DNA of 19,411 nucleotides from Pseudomonadota bacterium (GTDB lineage Bacteria; Desulfobacterota; Anaeroferrophillalia; Anaeroferrophillales; Tharpellaceae): assembly GCA_015486505.1 (NCBI GenBank), contig WFRP01000165.1:1-19411 (forward strand), in the 5' to 3' direction. Below, in pieces: positions 5,570 through 13,179 of this stretch; the stretch's first letter is position 1; the number at the start of each line of letters is the position of its first letter. Both the position numbers and the translations under genes were made by a program. The notes below the pieces were generated by a model. The model saw nothing but the letters and a program-made list of their open reading frames with translations, made no database searches and was not told where the DNA came from.

Positions 5570-7135
5570 ATGTTGATTACCGAGATTCTGGCCCGCAATG
5601 GGCGTATGTATCCGAATGAAACCGCTTTAATTGAACGCGACCCGGAAAATGACAGCCGTCGCGAAATCAGCTGGCTGGAGTTCGATCAGCAGGCCAATCA
5701 AATTGCCAACCTGCTCCGGGCCCGCGGGATCGGCCCCGGTAGCAAAGTTGTGCATCTTTTTATGAACTCTCTGGAATGGCTGCCGCTTTATTTCGGCATT
5801 CTGCGCAGCGGGGCCTGGGTTGTGCCGCTCAATTTTCGTTTCGACAGTGAAAATATTGAGCATTGCGTTAAAGTTGCCGATGCGGACGTAATTTTTTTCG
5901 GCCCCGAATTTTTTGCCCGGGTCGGGGCCGTAAAAGATAATCTGACTTCGGTTAAATGTTTTTTCAGCCTCGGTGAATGTGAGTTGGCCGGGGTCGAGAA
6001 CTATCTTGACATAATCGGCGATTATGAGATTAGCGATCCTGAGCTTACATTCGGCGCCGCTGATGCTGCGGCGCTCTATTTTACTTCCGGGACTACCGGG
6101 ATGCCGAAACCGATTTTATTAACGCACGGCAACCTGGAATCATCCTGCATCGTCGAAAACCGGCACCATCTGCAAACCCATGCCGACAACCTGATTCTGA
6201 TTCCACCGCTTTATCATACCGGGGCGAAAATGCATTGGTTCGGCAACTTTATCGTTGGTGCTAAAGCGGTGATTCTCAAAGGGGCAAAGCCTGAGTGGAT
6301 TCTGGACGCGGTATCGGAGGAGGGCGGCACTATCGTCTGGCTTTTAGTGCCCTGGGCGCAGGATATTCTTAACGCGATTGAGGACGGCAGCATCGATCTT
6401 AAGAAATATAAAATCGACCAGTGGCGGCTGATGCACATCGGGGCCCAGCCGGTGCCGCCGAGTTTGATTAAGGAGTGGCTTAAGGTTTTTCCGGAGCATA
6501 GCTACGATACAAATTACGGTTTGAGCGAGTCCACCGGCCCCGGTTGCGTTCATTTAGGCCTGGGCAATACCCATAAAGTCGGGGCTATCGGGATTCCGGG
6601 CTTTGACTGGGAATGCCGGATTGTTGATGCCCTGGGTGAACCTCTGCCTCAGGGAGAAAAAGGTGAACTGGTGGTCAGAGGCCCCGGCGTGATGCGTGAA
6701 TATTATAAAAATCCCGAAGAGACCGCCCGGGCCCTGCGGGACGGCTGGCTTTTTACCGGTGATGTCGCCCGGATGGATGAAGATGGTTTTATTTTTCTCG
6801 TCGATCGCAAAAAAGATGTCATTATAACCGGTGGTGAGAATATTTTTCCGGTTGAGATTGAAGATTTTCTCCAGGGGCATCCGGATATCAATGATGTCGC
6901 GGTTATCGGTCTGCCGGATGAGCGTTTAGGCGAGGTGGTTGCGGCGATTATCGACCCGAAGCCGGGCCGGCGCCTGAATGATGCCGATATGGAAACTTTC
7001 TGTGAAGGCCTGCCCCGTTATAAGCGGCCGCGGCGGTTTTTCTTTGCCGATGTTCCGCGAAATCCCACCGGTAAGATTGAAAAACCGAAACTCCGTGAAA
7101 AATATGCTGGTCAGAAGGAGATGTTTAAGGTATAA
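5570..7135 (+). CDS. AMP-forming acyl-CoA synthetase (class I adenylate-forming ligase)
   Basis: A 521-residue cytoplasmic enzyme that activates a carboxylic acid to an acyl-adenylate and then the CoA thioester. The family motifs are in order: YFTSGTTGMPKP phosphate-binding loop at 170-181, YGLSESTGPG at 316-325, TGD at 396-398, DRKKDVIITGGENIFPVEIE near 410-430, and the C-terminal catalytic Lys in PTGKIEKPK (Lys 502). Length is normal for medium/long-chain or aromatic acyl-CoA ligases. The natural acid cannot be read from the sequence. AAGGAA lies about eight bases before the ATG. It begins after the inverted repeat copy and is followed 68 bases later by a protein of unknown function on the same strand, possibly co-transcribed. 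Confidence 0.9.
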   Translation: MLITEILARNGRMYPNETALIERDPENDSRREISWLEFDQQANQIANLLRARGIGPGSKVVHLFMNSLEWLPLYFGILRSGAWVVPLNFRFDSENIEHCVKVADADVIFFGPEFFARVGAVKDNLTSVKCFFSLGECELAGVENYLDIIGDYEISDPELTFGAADAAALYFTSGTTGMPKPILLTHGNLESSCIVENRHHLQTHADNLILIPPLYHTGAKMHWFGNFIVGAKAVILKGAKPEWILDAVSEEGGTIVWLLVPWAQDILNAIEDGSIDLKKYKIDQWRLMHIGAQPVPPSLIKEWLKVFPEHSYDTNYGLSESTGPGCVHLGLGNTHKVGAIGIPGFDWECRIVDALGEPLPQGEKGELVVRGPGVMREYYKNPEETARALRDGWLFTGDVARMDEDGFIFLVDRKKDVIITGGENIFPVEIEDFLQGHPDINDVAVIGLPDERLGEVVAAIIDPKPGRRLNDADMETFCEGLPRYKRPRRFFFADVPRNPTGKIEKPKLREKYAGQKEMFKV

Positions 7136-7203
7136 GGCTCGCTACAGGGGTTGCACCATCTATCTTTTTACTCCATCTAACCGGTTTTAGGGTTTTTCGT
7201 ATA

Positions 7204-7860
7204 GTGTTTTTATTCAGACGCGAGCAACGTGAACATAATCTGCTGAAACAGCGGATGATTAAAGTAAATACTGCGGTTGCCAAGCAATTTACGGGGCCGA
7301 CAATCGCGCGGGTCGGAAAGGAGTTGGGGCTCCTCGGCCGGGATAATAAATTAAATCTGGAAAAGGATGGCGACACCAGTGCTCTGGTCGATCTTCTGCT
7401 TTTTCGGGAACTGATTGACGGCCGCCGGCCGGTTGAAGTTTATCTTGAGCAGCAGAATGATGAATTCTTTCCGGCTCTGCAGCGCAAACTGTTGGAAGCC
7501 TATCTTCAGGAGAGTCGTTTTTCCCTGTTCCAGATGGTCGACCGGCGTAATAAGCAGTTTCTCGATCTTGCGCCTTTGCTGCCGGATGAGGACGACGGCA
7601 TAATCCTTAACGACCCGGTTTTAGCCCGGGTTGCCGACGATGAATGGATTCTCGCCGGTCGTTTTCTGCCCTGGGAGGGGTATTGGATTCATGTCGATCT
7701 GGTCTATCCCTTCGACTATACCGCCCAGGAGAAAATTTTCACTGAATTTTCCAGAATTGACGCTAAAACCGGGTTGCCGTGGATTGCCACGCCGGCCCGC
7801 TACCCGCATTTCTTCTTTCGCATCTACCATGAATTTGGCATTACCTTAGGTAATCGCTGA
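7204..7860 (+). CDS. Protein of unknown function, resembling the core region of SEC-C-motif proteins
   Basis: A 218-residue soluble protein with a GTG start; only AGGG about ten bases upstream could serve as ribosome site, and an internal ATG at 7255 is an alternative start. No signal peptide or membrane segment. The middle of the protein (FRELIDGRRPVEVYLEQQ, then RKLLEAYLQESRFSLFQMVD, then a D/E-rich stretch and EWILAGRFLPWEGYWIHV) has the spacing of the region found ahead of the zinc-binding SEC-C motif in many uncharacterised bacterial proteins, where DGR, SRYSLYEV and LLARLL-like segments recur. Here no Cys-rich SEC-C tail follows. That similarity is my impression and weak. Codon use looks like that of its neighbours, and the ORF is clearly coding. 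It lies between the acyl-CoA ligase and rpoH. Confidence 0.7.
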   Translation: MFLFRREQREHNLLKQRMIKVNTAVAKQFTGPTIARVGKELGLLGRDNKLNLEKDGDTSALVDLLLFRELIDGRRPVEVYLEQQNDEFFPALQRKLLEAYLQESRFSLFQMVDRRNKQFLDLAPLLPDEDDGIILNDPVLARVADDEWILAGRFLPWEGYWIHVDLVYPFDYTAQEKIFTEFSRIDAKTGLPWIATPARYPHFFFRIYHEFGITLGNR

Positions 7861-7891
7861 AAAAAACATGGCCTGTCATCTTTTGTTAATC

Positions 7892-7924
7892 CTCTCTAAT
7901 TATAAAGAATTATAGAGATTTTTC
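7892..7924 (+). terminator. Weak candidate terminator before rpoH
   Basis: CTCTAATT and AATTATAGAG can pair with a two-base bulge around ATAAAG and are followed by ATTTTTC. The stem is AT-rich, so termination would be weak; it would separate the upstream unknown gene from the rpoH promoter. Confidence 0.35.
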
Positions 7925-7952
7925 TTGCATTTTAAAAATATTCTGCTATATT
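7925..7952 (+). promoter_or_regulatory. Probable rpoH promoter overlapping CIRCE
   Basis: TTGCAT (7925-7930) and TATATT (7947-7952) with a 16-base spacer form a sigma-70-like pair. The -10 TATATT matches five of six bases, the -35 only three. The -10 element runs into the CIRCE operator, so HrcA bound there would block initiation. Confidence 0.55.
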
Positions 7953-7977
7953 AGCACTCGACAGCTAAGAGTGCTAA
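7951..7977 (+). promoter_or_regulatory. CIRCE operator (HrcA binding site) upstream of rpoH
   Basis: TTAGCACTC, nine bases, GAGTGCTAA: an exact match to the CIRCE consensus recognised by the heat-shock repressor HrcA. It overlaps the predicted -10 and start site and ends 24 bases before the rpoH start codon, so rpoH transcription is expected to rise when HrcA is titrated by unfolded protein load on GroEL. Between operator and gene lies a strong ribosome site AGGAGG (7987-7992). Confidence 0.95.
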
Positions 7978-8001
7978 CAATTAAAGAGGAGGTATTTTCT
8001 T

Positions 8002-8859
8002 ATGGAAAAATCCTTAGCGTTAATAAATACCGATTCATTTTCAAAATATATTGACGAGATCAATCGCATTCCTCTTCTGACTCCTGAAGAAGAAACGGAA
8101 CTGGCGCAACACTACAAAAAACATCAGGATATTGCCACCGCCCATCGCCTGGTAACCGCTAACCTGCGCTTTGTTGTGAAAATCGCCGGAGAGTATCGCG
8201 GCTACCGGATGCGGATGATGGACCTGGTTCAGGAAGGCAATATGGGCCTGATGCGCGCCGTGAAAAAATTCGACCCTGATCGGGGCTATCGCCTGATCTC
8301 TTACGCGGTCTGGTGGATTCGCGCCTATATCCAGGATTATATCATTCGTACCTGGAGTCTGGTCAAGGTCGGCACGACCCAGCTTCAGAAAAAACTCTTT
8401 TTCAAGCTCGGCAAAGTCCGCGGCTTTCTCGATGGCGATACGATTGACAGTGCTGAAATCAATGCCTTGATCGACGGTTCCGATAACGATGATAAAGTCA
8501 GAGATTTCTGTCAGCGTCTCAATGCCCGTGATTTCTCGCTTGATCGCTCAATCACCGACAGTGACACCACTTATCTTGATTTGTTGGCTGATGAGAGCGC
8601 GGATCAGGAAGACCAGTTGCTGGCGCAGGAGACTGATACGAACCGCAAGACCAGGATTGCCGCCGCTCTCAAAGAACTGACTCCGCGTGAGCAGGAGGTT
8701 ATCGGCGGCCGTTTTTTCGCCGGGGTTTCCAAAACCCTGCAGGATGTCGGTGATGAACTCGGCATAACCCGTGAGCGGGTCCGGCAGCTGGAAAGCAACG
8801 CCCTGAAAAAACTCCACAAAATCCTCGGTGCCGATGTCGAAATGCTGACCGCAACTTGA
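8002..8859 (+). CDS. rpoH: RNA polymerase heat-shock sigma factor RpoH (sigma-32)
   Basis: A 285-residue sigma-70-family factor that directs RNA polymerase to heat-shock promoters. Visible parts: region 1.2 (SFSKYIDEINRIPLLTPEEE, residues 13-32), region 2 (RLVTANLRFVVKIAGEYRGY, then DLVQEGNMGLMRAVKKFDP and YAVWWIRAYIQDYIIRTWSL), the RpoH-specific box QKKLFFKLGKVR just after it, and region 4 with LTPREQEVIGGRF and the DELGITRERVRQLE helix-turn-helix. There is no region 1.1 and no long non-conserved insert, which separates it from RpoD. Start is set by AGGAGG nine bases upstream. Control by CIRCE/HrcA means that two heat-shock systems, repressor and alternative sigma, are coupled here. Transcription is expected to end at the hairpin at 8952-8989. 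Confidence 0.95.
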   Translation: MEKSLALINTDSFSKYIDEINRIPLLTPEEETELAQHYKKHQDIATAHRLVTANLRFVVKIAGEYRGYRMRMMDLVQEGNMGLMRAVKKFDPDRGYRLISYAVWWIRAYIQDYIIRTWSLVKVGTTQLQKKLFFKLGKVRGFLDGDTIDSAEINALIDGSDNDDKVRDFCQRLNARDFSLDRSITDSDTTYLDLLADESADQEDQLLAQETDTNRKTRIAAALKELTPREQEVIGGRFFAGVSKTLQDVGDELGITRERVRQLESNALKKLHKILGADVEMLTAT

Positions 8860-8897
8860 TTGGTGTCGGTTGTTGCTTGATTGATCGGGAAGCCGAA

Positions 8898-8947
8898 CAC
8901 CCATAAGTCAAGCCTGACCCCAATAATTTTCTGACCCCAATAATTTT
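8898..8947 (+). repeat. REP-like repeat (copy 2) with a 17-bp tandem duplication
   Basis: ACCCATAAGTCAAGCCTG (from 8900) is identical to the copy near 2790 on the opposite strand. It runs into two exact tandem copies of CTGACCCCAATAATTTT (8914-8930 and 8931-8947). Lies between the rpoH stop codon and its terminator. Confidence 0.6.
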
Positions 8948-8951
8948 TCAG

Positions 8952-8989
8952 AAAAAAAGGCCACCTTTAGCAAAGGTGGCCTTTTTTTT
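8952..8989. terminator. Strong bidirectional intrinsic terminator
   Basis: Perfect 10-bp stem GGCCACCTTT / AAAGGTGGCC with loop AGC (8959-8981), preceded by seven A and followed by eight T. It can end both rpoH (+) and the convergent PEP-CTERM gene (-), whose stop codon is only four bases away. Confidence 0.95.
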
Positions 8990-8992
8990 AAT

Positions 8993-9766
8993 TTAAGATT
9001 TTTTCCGCCTTATGCAGAGCAGTCCCAAAAGGCCGGAACCTAAAAGCCAGACCGCATTGGGGATTGGCACTGCCGAAGTTGGAGAATAATTTTTGAAAGC
9101 CAGACCGATACCACTTGTTTTAGAACCTATAAAACCGATATCAATATGATCAATTCCTCCCGCCAAGTCAGTAAACTTAAAAACCCAGGGCCGTCCATAG
9201 AGAGTTTGATCTTCTCCCAGAGGTGAAGTTAAAGAAGCTAACACATTAGTATTACCACTGGAACCATACGCAGTGACTATGTATTGCTCGGACCGAAATG
9301 ATGAAGTACCATCGATATCCCAAATCTCACCTGAGGCAGCTGTGGGTAACGCTGTACTTGACCCGTTCGCTCGTGAATATTGGATTCTGAAAGTTCCAAA
9401 ATCACTATATCCAGTCGGTTGACGTAAAAAATAGTCTCCCAATTTTTGTTGATAACCGGGGTCTGCTGTATCATATCTAGTACCACTATACCCATGTTCA
9501 TTCCAAAAACCGGAATTATTTCTGCCACCACCAATTTCTTCGAAAACCGCATTCGATAGATTTCCTTGTCCACCAACACCCGATAAGTAAAAACCAAAAG
9601 ACACCTGCAATCCATCAACGCAATAGGGGCTCGTAAGATCAGTATCATCGTTTGGAGTATTACCATTAGGGTCAGTATCAAATGTAATCAGACTTGCGCC
9701 GGCAAATGATACGGTCAGCAAGAGAAAAATCACGGCAAAGATAGTTGTAAATTTAAATCGCTTCAT
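8993..9766 (-). CDS. Secreted PEP-CTERM-type (VPIP variant) sorted protein
   Basis: Protein of 257 residues. The open frame extends 31 codons further upstream, but that extension is entirely encoded by a minisatellite; the ATG at 9766 is preceded by GGGAG at eight bases and opens a clear Sec signal (MKRFKFTTIFAVIFLLLTVS, cleavage near FAGA/S). The mature domain is rich in Gly, Asn, Ser and Thr and probably a beta-sandwich; I see no enzyme motif. The C-terminus, VPIPNAVWLLGSGLLGLL followed by CIRRKKS, is a short motif, one membrane segment and a basic tail: the PEP-CTERM arrangement processed by exosortases, in the VPIP form common in Desulfobacterota. The protein is expected at the cell surface or in exopolysaccharide. 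No exosortase gene is in the window. It ends against the bidirectional terminator. Confidence 0.85.
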   Translation of the reverse strand: MKRFKFTTIFAVIFLLLTVSFAGASLITFDTDPNGNTPNDDTDLTSPYCVDGLQVSFGFYLSGVGGQGNLSNAVFEEIGGGRNNSGFWNEHGYSGTRYDTADPGYQQKLGDYFLRQPTGYSDFGTFRIQYSRANGSSTALPTAASGEIWDIDGTSSFRSEQYIVTAYGSSGNTNVLASLTSPLGEDQTLYGRPWVFKFTDLAGGIDHIDIGFIGSKTSGIGLAFKNYSPTSAVPIPNAVWLLGSGLLGLLCIRRKKS

Positions 9767-9768
9767 CT

Positions 9769-9852
9769 TGATTCTCCCAATTTGATTCTCCCAAATTGAT
9801 TCTCCCAAATTGATTCTCCCAAATTGATTCTCCCAAATTGATTCTCCCAAAA
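9769..9852 (-). repeat. 14-bp minisatellite, six copies, carrying the ribosome-binding sequence
   Basis: Six consecutive 14-bp units starting at 9769, 9783, 9797, 9811, 9825 and 9839; units 2-5 are identical (TGATTCTCCCAAAT on the plus strand), units 1 and 6 differ only at their ends. On the gene's strand each unit contains GGGAGAATCA, and the unit closest to the PEP-CTERM gene forms its ribosome site. Since 14 is not a multiple of three, gain or loss of a unit would change the frame relation between the upstream ATG at 9859 and the gene. Confidence 0.95.
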
Positions 9853-9863
9853 TTAACATGATC

Positions 9864-9878
9864 TATTCCGACGGAATA
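9864..9878. promoter_or_regulatory. 15-bp palindrome in the PEP-CTERM leader
   Basis: TATTCCG-A-CGGAATA is a perfect palindrome around one base. It lies between the predicted transcription start (about 9904) and the minisatellite, so it could be an operator or a small RNA hairpin. Confidence 0.4.
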
Positions 9879-9910
9879 AATCGCAGGCCTCAGTATTTAC
9901 CGCCATGAGT

Positions 9911-9939
9911 ACAATAATCTGTATTTTAGTCGCTGTCAA
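9911..9939 (-). promoter_or_regulatory. Promoter of the PEP-CTERM gene
   Basis: On the minus strand TTGACA (9939-9934, full consensus) and TATTGT (9916-9911, four of six) with a 17-base spacer. The start site would be near 9904, giving a leader of roughly 140 bases that holds the palindrome and the minisatellite. Confidence 0.65.
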
Positions 9940-10286
9940 TCATACTAAAGTATTAAAATTTGAAAATTTATAAATTTTAGCCCCTTTTTTTACTGAAAAT
10001 ATATCAATTAATATATATACTTATCTGGATATGTGTAAATTTTTCCGGTTGATTTTAACCGGGATTTGTGATGTTTAAATATGCTCCCGGACACCTCGGT
10101 GAACCGGATATCTGACGAGGCACTTTCTTCGGGTGTCAGGTTGGTAATGCAAATTCAGTTCCACTGCTTTTTCTTTCTGGGTGAGTTGACTGCCGGGCCG
10201 GGCATCGAATAATTACTGAAATTGCTACTTTGCTTGACGGCGATGCTTCGACGATGTAAGTTGACTTAGACTATAGGTTAATGTTC
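9940..10286. other. Intergenic region between divergent PEP-CTERM and Pat-like genes
   Basis: AT-rich up to about 10070, with no gene that I can support. A possible weak promoter for the Pat-like gene is TTGACG (10234-10239), 17 bases, TAAGTT (10257-10262). On the minus strand between 10070 and 10200 two overlapping frames give short pieces faintly like a LuxR-type helix-turn-helix, too degenerate to call. Confidence 0.3.
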
Positions 10287-10314
10287 AACCCTGAACCTGG
10301 AACCCTGAACCCGG
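10287..10314. repeat. Two tandem 14-bp repeats before the Pat-like gene
   Basis: AACCCTGAACCTGG followed by AACCCTGAACCCGG and then AACTG. Lies 12 bases before the start codon at 10327; the terminal GGAAC is the only ribosome-site-like sequence for that gene. Confidence 0.7.
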
Positions 10315-10326
10315 AACTGTAAAAGC

Positions 10327-13023
10327 ATGGGCATCTACAATCTCGACAAATTTTTCGCGCCGGTTTTTTCGTCCGCTTCCGTAATCGCAATCGTCAGCCC
10401 CTGTTCCGGGAATCGGCACAGTAAGGAGTGGCAGGTTTACCGGAATCTGGTCACAGGCGGCGGTTGTCGGGTCTGTATGGTACATCCTGCCGGAGGGGTG
10501 CTGCCTGGTTGTCCGATTCCGGCCGCCGATGTTTTTCCGGATATTAATGCGATCCCGGGCAAACTGGAAATCGTCGTAACTTTGGGGCCGTTAAATGAGG
10601 TGCCGGATTTGCTCGATACCTGCGGGGCTTCCGGGGTTTGCGGTCTTGTGATTATGAGCGCGGTACCGAGTGATGCAACTGAAAATCTGATCGTTAAAAT
10701 CCGGGAGCGGGCCCGGCAACACCGGGTCCGGATTTTAGGGTTTAATGCCGCCGGTTTTATTATTCCCGCCGCCCGGATAAATCTTTCTCTGTTTGATATC
10801 CCGGTTGCCGGCGGTAGTCTTGCTTTGCTCTCTCAGAGTGGAGCGCTAATCACATCGTGTCTGGAATATGCCCGGAAACGGGGTCTCGGTTTCAGTCATA
10901 TTGTTGGTCTCGGGACGTTAAACGATATCGATTTTGGTGATATGATCGATTATCTGGGCTGGAGTTCCCGGGTCAGCTGTATTCTGCTCTATATCGAAAA
11001 TCTCCAGGATGTGAAAAAGTTTATAAGTGCCTGCCGCTCGGTGGCGATGATTAAACCGATCATCGCGATCCGGGCCGGGAAAAGTGAGTTGGGCCGTCAG
11101 GTAATTGCCAAACATACCGGCCGGCCGGCCGGTGAGGACCGGGTTTATGATACGGCTATGCGGCGGGCCGGAATTATTCGGGTCGGCAGTGTCAATGAAC
11201 TTCTGGAAGCCGGTGATTATCTGATTAAAAATGATGTTCCAGATGGTCGGGGGTTGGGGATTATCACCAATTCCGGCGGACTCGGGGTTATGGCGGTTGA
11301 TGCTCTGGCCCGAAAAAATATTCCGATAGATAATTTATCACCGGAACTTAGCCGGAAACTGCAAAAGTTTATTGCTCCGTATTCCGGGGCGCTTAATCCG
11401 ATATGTGTCGCGGCTGACGCCGACCTGGGCCGTTATAAAAAAGTTATGGAGCTGATTTTTGCCGCCCGGGAGTTCGCAACGCTCATTGTGATTGTTGTGC
11501 TTGATCGGGGCCCGGACCCGGTTGGTCTGTTAACGGCAATGCGGGAACACGCGGCGGCCGCCAAAGTCAATCTGATTTATGTCTGGATTGGCGATCAGGG
11601 TAAGTTGTCCCGGTCGGCGGCTGATTTGAGTGATCGTAAAACCCGCGTCTGTTTTTCGATTGAGGATGTGGTTTTAAGTTGTCACTATTCCATACGTTAT
11701 TTTGAAAAACTCGCGAAATTAAAGCTGATCCCGCATCGCTATAATCTAGAAGTTACTTATAAGCGGGAATCACTGCGCAAGGCCCGGGAACTGGTGCAGG
11801 GTTATCTTGAGCGGCAGGTTACTTCCTTAAGCTCACACGCCGCCCGGGAGATTGCTGCGCTTTACGGTGTGCCGGTTAATCCCTCATTTGCGGTGGAATC
11901 ACTGGCTGCCGCCCGGCGGATTTGTCTTGAAATCGGCTTTCCGGTAGTAATGAAACTCGATTGTAACAGCGCTAATTATAAAAGTGATGTCGCCGGAGTC
12001 CTGTTAAATTTGCGCAGTGACCAGGCTCTGCAGAATGGTTTTGCTAAATTGCAGAAGATCGCGACGGAAAAGGGGTTTGCGGATTTTACGCTGACCCTGG
12101 AGAAGATGGTTGAAGAGGTTGATTACGAAATCAACCTCGGCAGTCATTATGATATTGAGTTCGGCCCTTATATCTTTCTTGGAACCGGCGGCATCCAGTC
12201 CCGGATCGACCCGTATGAAGAGGTGATTCTGCCGCCTCTGGATCGAAGCCTGGCCCGGCGCCTGATTGAGCGCACCAAGCTGTTGCGTTTATGCCGGAAG
12301 GTACGACCCTTTAATCTTGAAGAACTGGAGAATATTCTGCTCAGAATCTCGCAGATGGTGGTTGATCTGCCTGAACTGCAAACTATGGTTCTGGACCCGT
12401 TGATCATCTCCGGCGGCAGGCGTATGCTGGCGGTTGATGTTAAAATAAACCTGAAAGCGACCCCCTTGAAATCACCGGATCATCTGGCAACCACGCCCTA
12501 TCCCAATCAGTATGAATTTGCGGAAACCTTAAAGGACGGTACCCCGGTTCTGATTCGCCCGATCCGGCCGGATGACGCGGTCGCGCATCAGAAAATGGTG
12601 GCCGGATTCTCGCCGCAGACCCGCTATTTCAGATTTTTCTCCTTACGCGAGCAGATTACTCCGGAGCAGTTGGCCCGCTTCACCCAGATCGATTATGATC
12701 GTGAAATTGCCGTAATCGCCGAGATCGAAAAAGCAGGTGAAAAAATCAGTATCGGGGTCAATCGTCTGCTCTATTATCCCCATCTTGACGAGTATGAATT
12801 TGCGATTGTGGTTACCGATGAATGGCAGCAGAGCGGGGCCGGGTTTTTATTGATGGAAAAATTGATACATATTGCTGAAGATCGCGGGATCAAGGAGATT
12901 TTCGGTTTGGTTATGAGGAGTAATTTGAATATGATGAATTTTGTAAAAAAATTTGGTTTTGAAATTGTCGAGAGTGAAGTTGATGTCTGCCGGGTTCGTC
13001 TTTGCCTTAACAATTGTCGATAG
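10327..13023 (+). CDS. PatZ-like fusion: NDP-forming acyl-CoA synthetase domains plus GNAT acetyltransferase
   Basis: 898 residues. Domains in order: CoA-binding Rossmann-type region (about 9-140), succinyl-CoA-ligase-like region (LLSQSGAL near 166-173, GLGTLNDIDFGDMIDYLG near 196-213), a further ligase domain (ITNSGGLGVMAVDAL near 313), ATP-grasp domain (about 495-710, Lys 543) and a C-terminal GNAT domain (about 735-895, with LIRPIRPDDA and the acetyl-CoA loop DEWQQSGAGFLLM). This order is that of Pat/PatZ protein lysine acetyltransferases, which often modify AMP-forming acyl-CoA synthetases. A His corresponding to the alpha phosphohistidine is kept (His 263 in KHTGRPAGED), but the second His expected before Lys-Ser-Asp in the ATP-grasp part is Tyr 551 (NYKSDVAGV). 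I infer that ligase activity may be lost and that the protein is mainly an acetyltransferase regulated by acyl-CoA. The acyl-CoA ligase at 5570-7135 is a conceivable substrate. Confidence 0.85.
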   Translation: MGIYNLDKFFAPVFSSASVIAIVSPCSGNRHSKEWQVYRNLVTGGGCRVCMVHPAGGVLPGCPIPAADVFPDINAIPGKLEIVVTLGPLNEVPDLLDTCGASGVCGLVIMSAVPSDATENLIVKIRERARQHRVRILGFNAAGFIIPAARINLSLFDIPVAGGSLALLSQSGALITSCLEYARKRGLGFSHIVGLGTLNDIDFGDMIDYLGWSSRVSCILLYIENLQDVKKFISACRSVAMIKPIIAIRAGKSELGRQVIAKHTGRPAGEDRVYDTAMRRAGIIRVGSVNELLEAGDYLIKNDVPDGRGLGIITNSGGLGVMAVDALARKNIPIDNLSPELSRKLQKFIAPYSGALNPICVAADADLGRYKKVMELIFAAREFATLIVIVVLDRGPDPVGLLTAMREHAAAAKVNLIYVWIGDQGKLSRSAADLSDRKTRVCFSIEDVVLSCHYSIRYFEKLAKLKLIPHRYNLEVTYKRESLRKARELVQGYLERQVTSLSSHAAREIAALYGVPVNPSFAVESLAAARRICLEIGFPVVMKLDCNSANYKSDVAGVLLNLRSDQALQNGFAKLQKIATEKGFADFTLTLEKMVEEVDYEINLGSHYDIEFGPYIFLGTGGIQSRIDPYEEVILPPLDRSLARRLIERTKLLRLCRKVRPFNLEELENILLRISQMVVDLPELQTMVLDPLIISGGRRMLAVDVKINLKATPLKSPDHLATTPYPNQYEFAETLKDGTPVLIRPIRPDDAVAHQKMVAGFSPQTRYFRFFSLREQITPEQLARFTQIDYDREIAVIAEIEKAGEKISIGVNRLLYYPHLDEYEFAIVVTDEWQQSGAGFLLMEKLIHIAEDRGIKEIFGLVMRSNLNMMNFVKKFGFEIVESEVDVCRVRLCLNNCR

Positions 13024-13033
13024 TTGTTAAGGC
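13004..13033. terminator. 10-bp perfect stem-loop overlapping the Pat-like stop codon
   Basis: GCCTTAACAA (13004-13013) pairs with TTGTTAAGGC (13024-13033) around a 10-base loop that includes the stop codon. No T-tract follows, so it may protect the transcript's end or terminate weakly. Confidence 0.4.
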
Positions 13034-13179
13034 CAACACCCGTCTGCATTTAACTTTCGATCCAGGATCTCTTCGCGCTTGAACCGTTGTATTTTTTGCT
13101 TGGAAAACTGCCGTCACTGTGTTAGTTCCAGCCTTTCGCCGACAAAAATTTTTCAACCTTTTTTATGGTCGTTAAGTTT

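Noticed and set aside
10070..10200. Possible remnant of a LuxR-type regulator on the minus strand
   Set aside because: Only short, frame-shifted pieces (LTQKEKAVELN, LTPEE, FKHHKSRLK) look vaguely similar; too weak without a search.
13004..13033. Mobile-element end or attC-like site at the Pat-like stop codon
   Set aside because: It is a simple 10-bp hairpin with a loop containing the stop codon, with no second copy or flanking duplication in the window.
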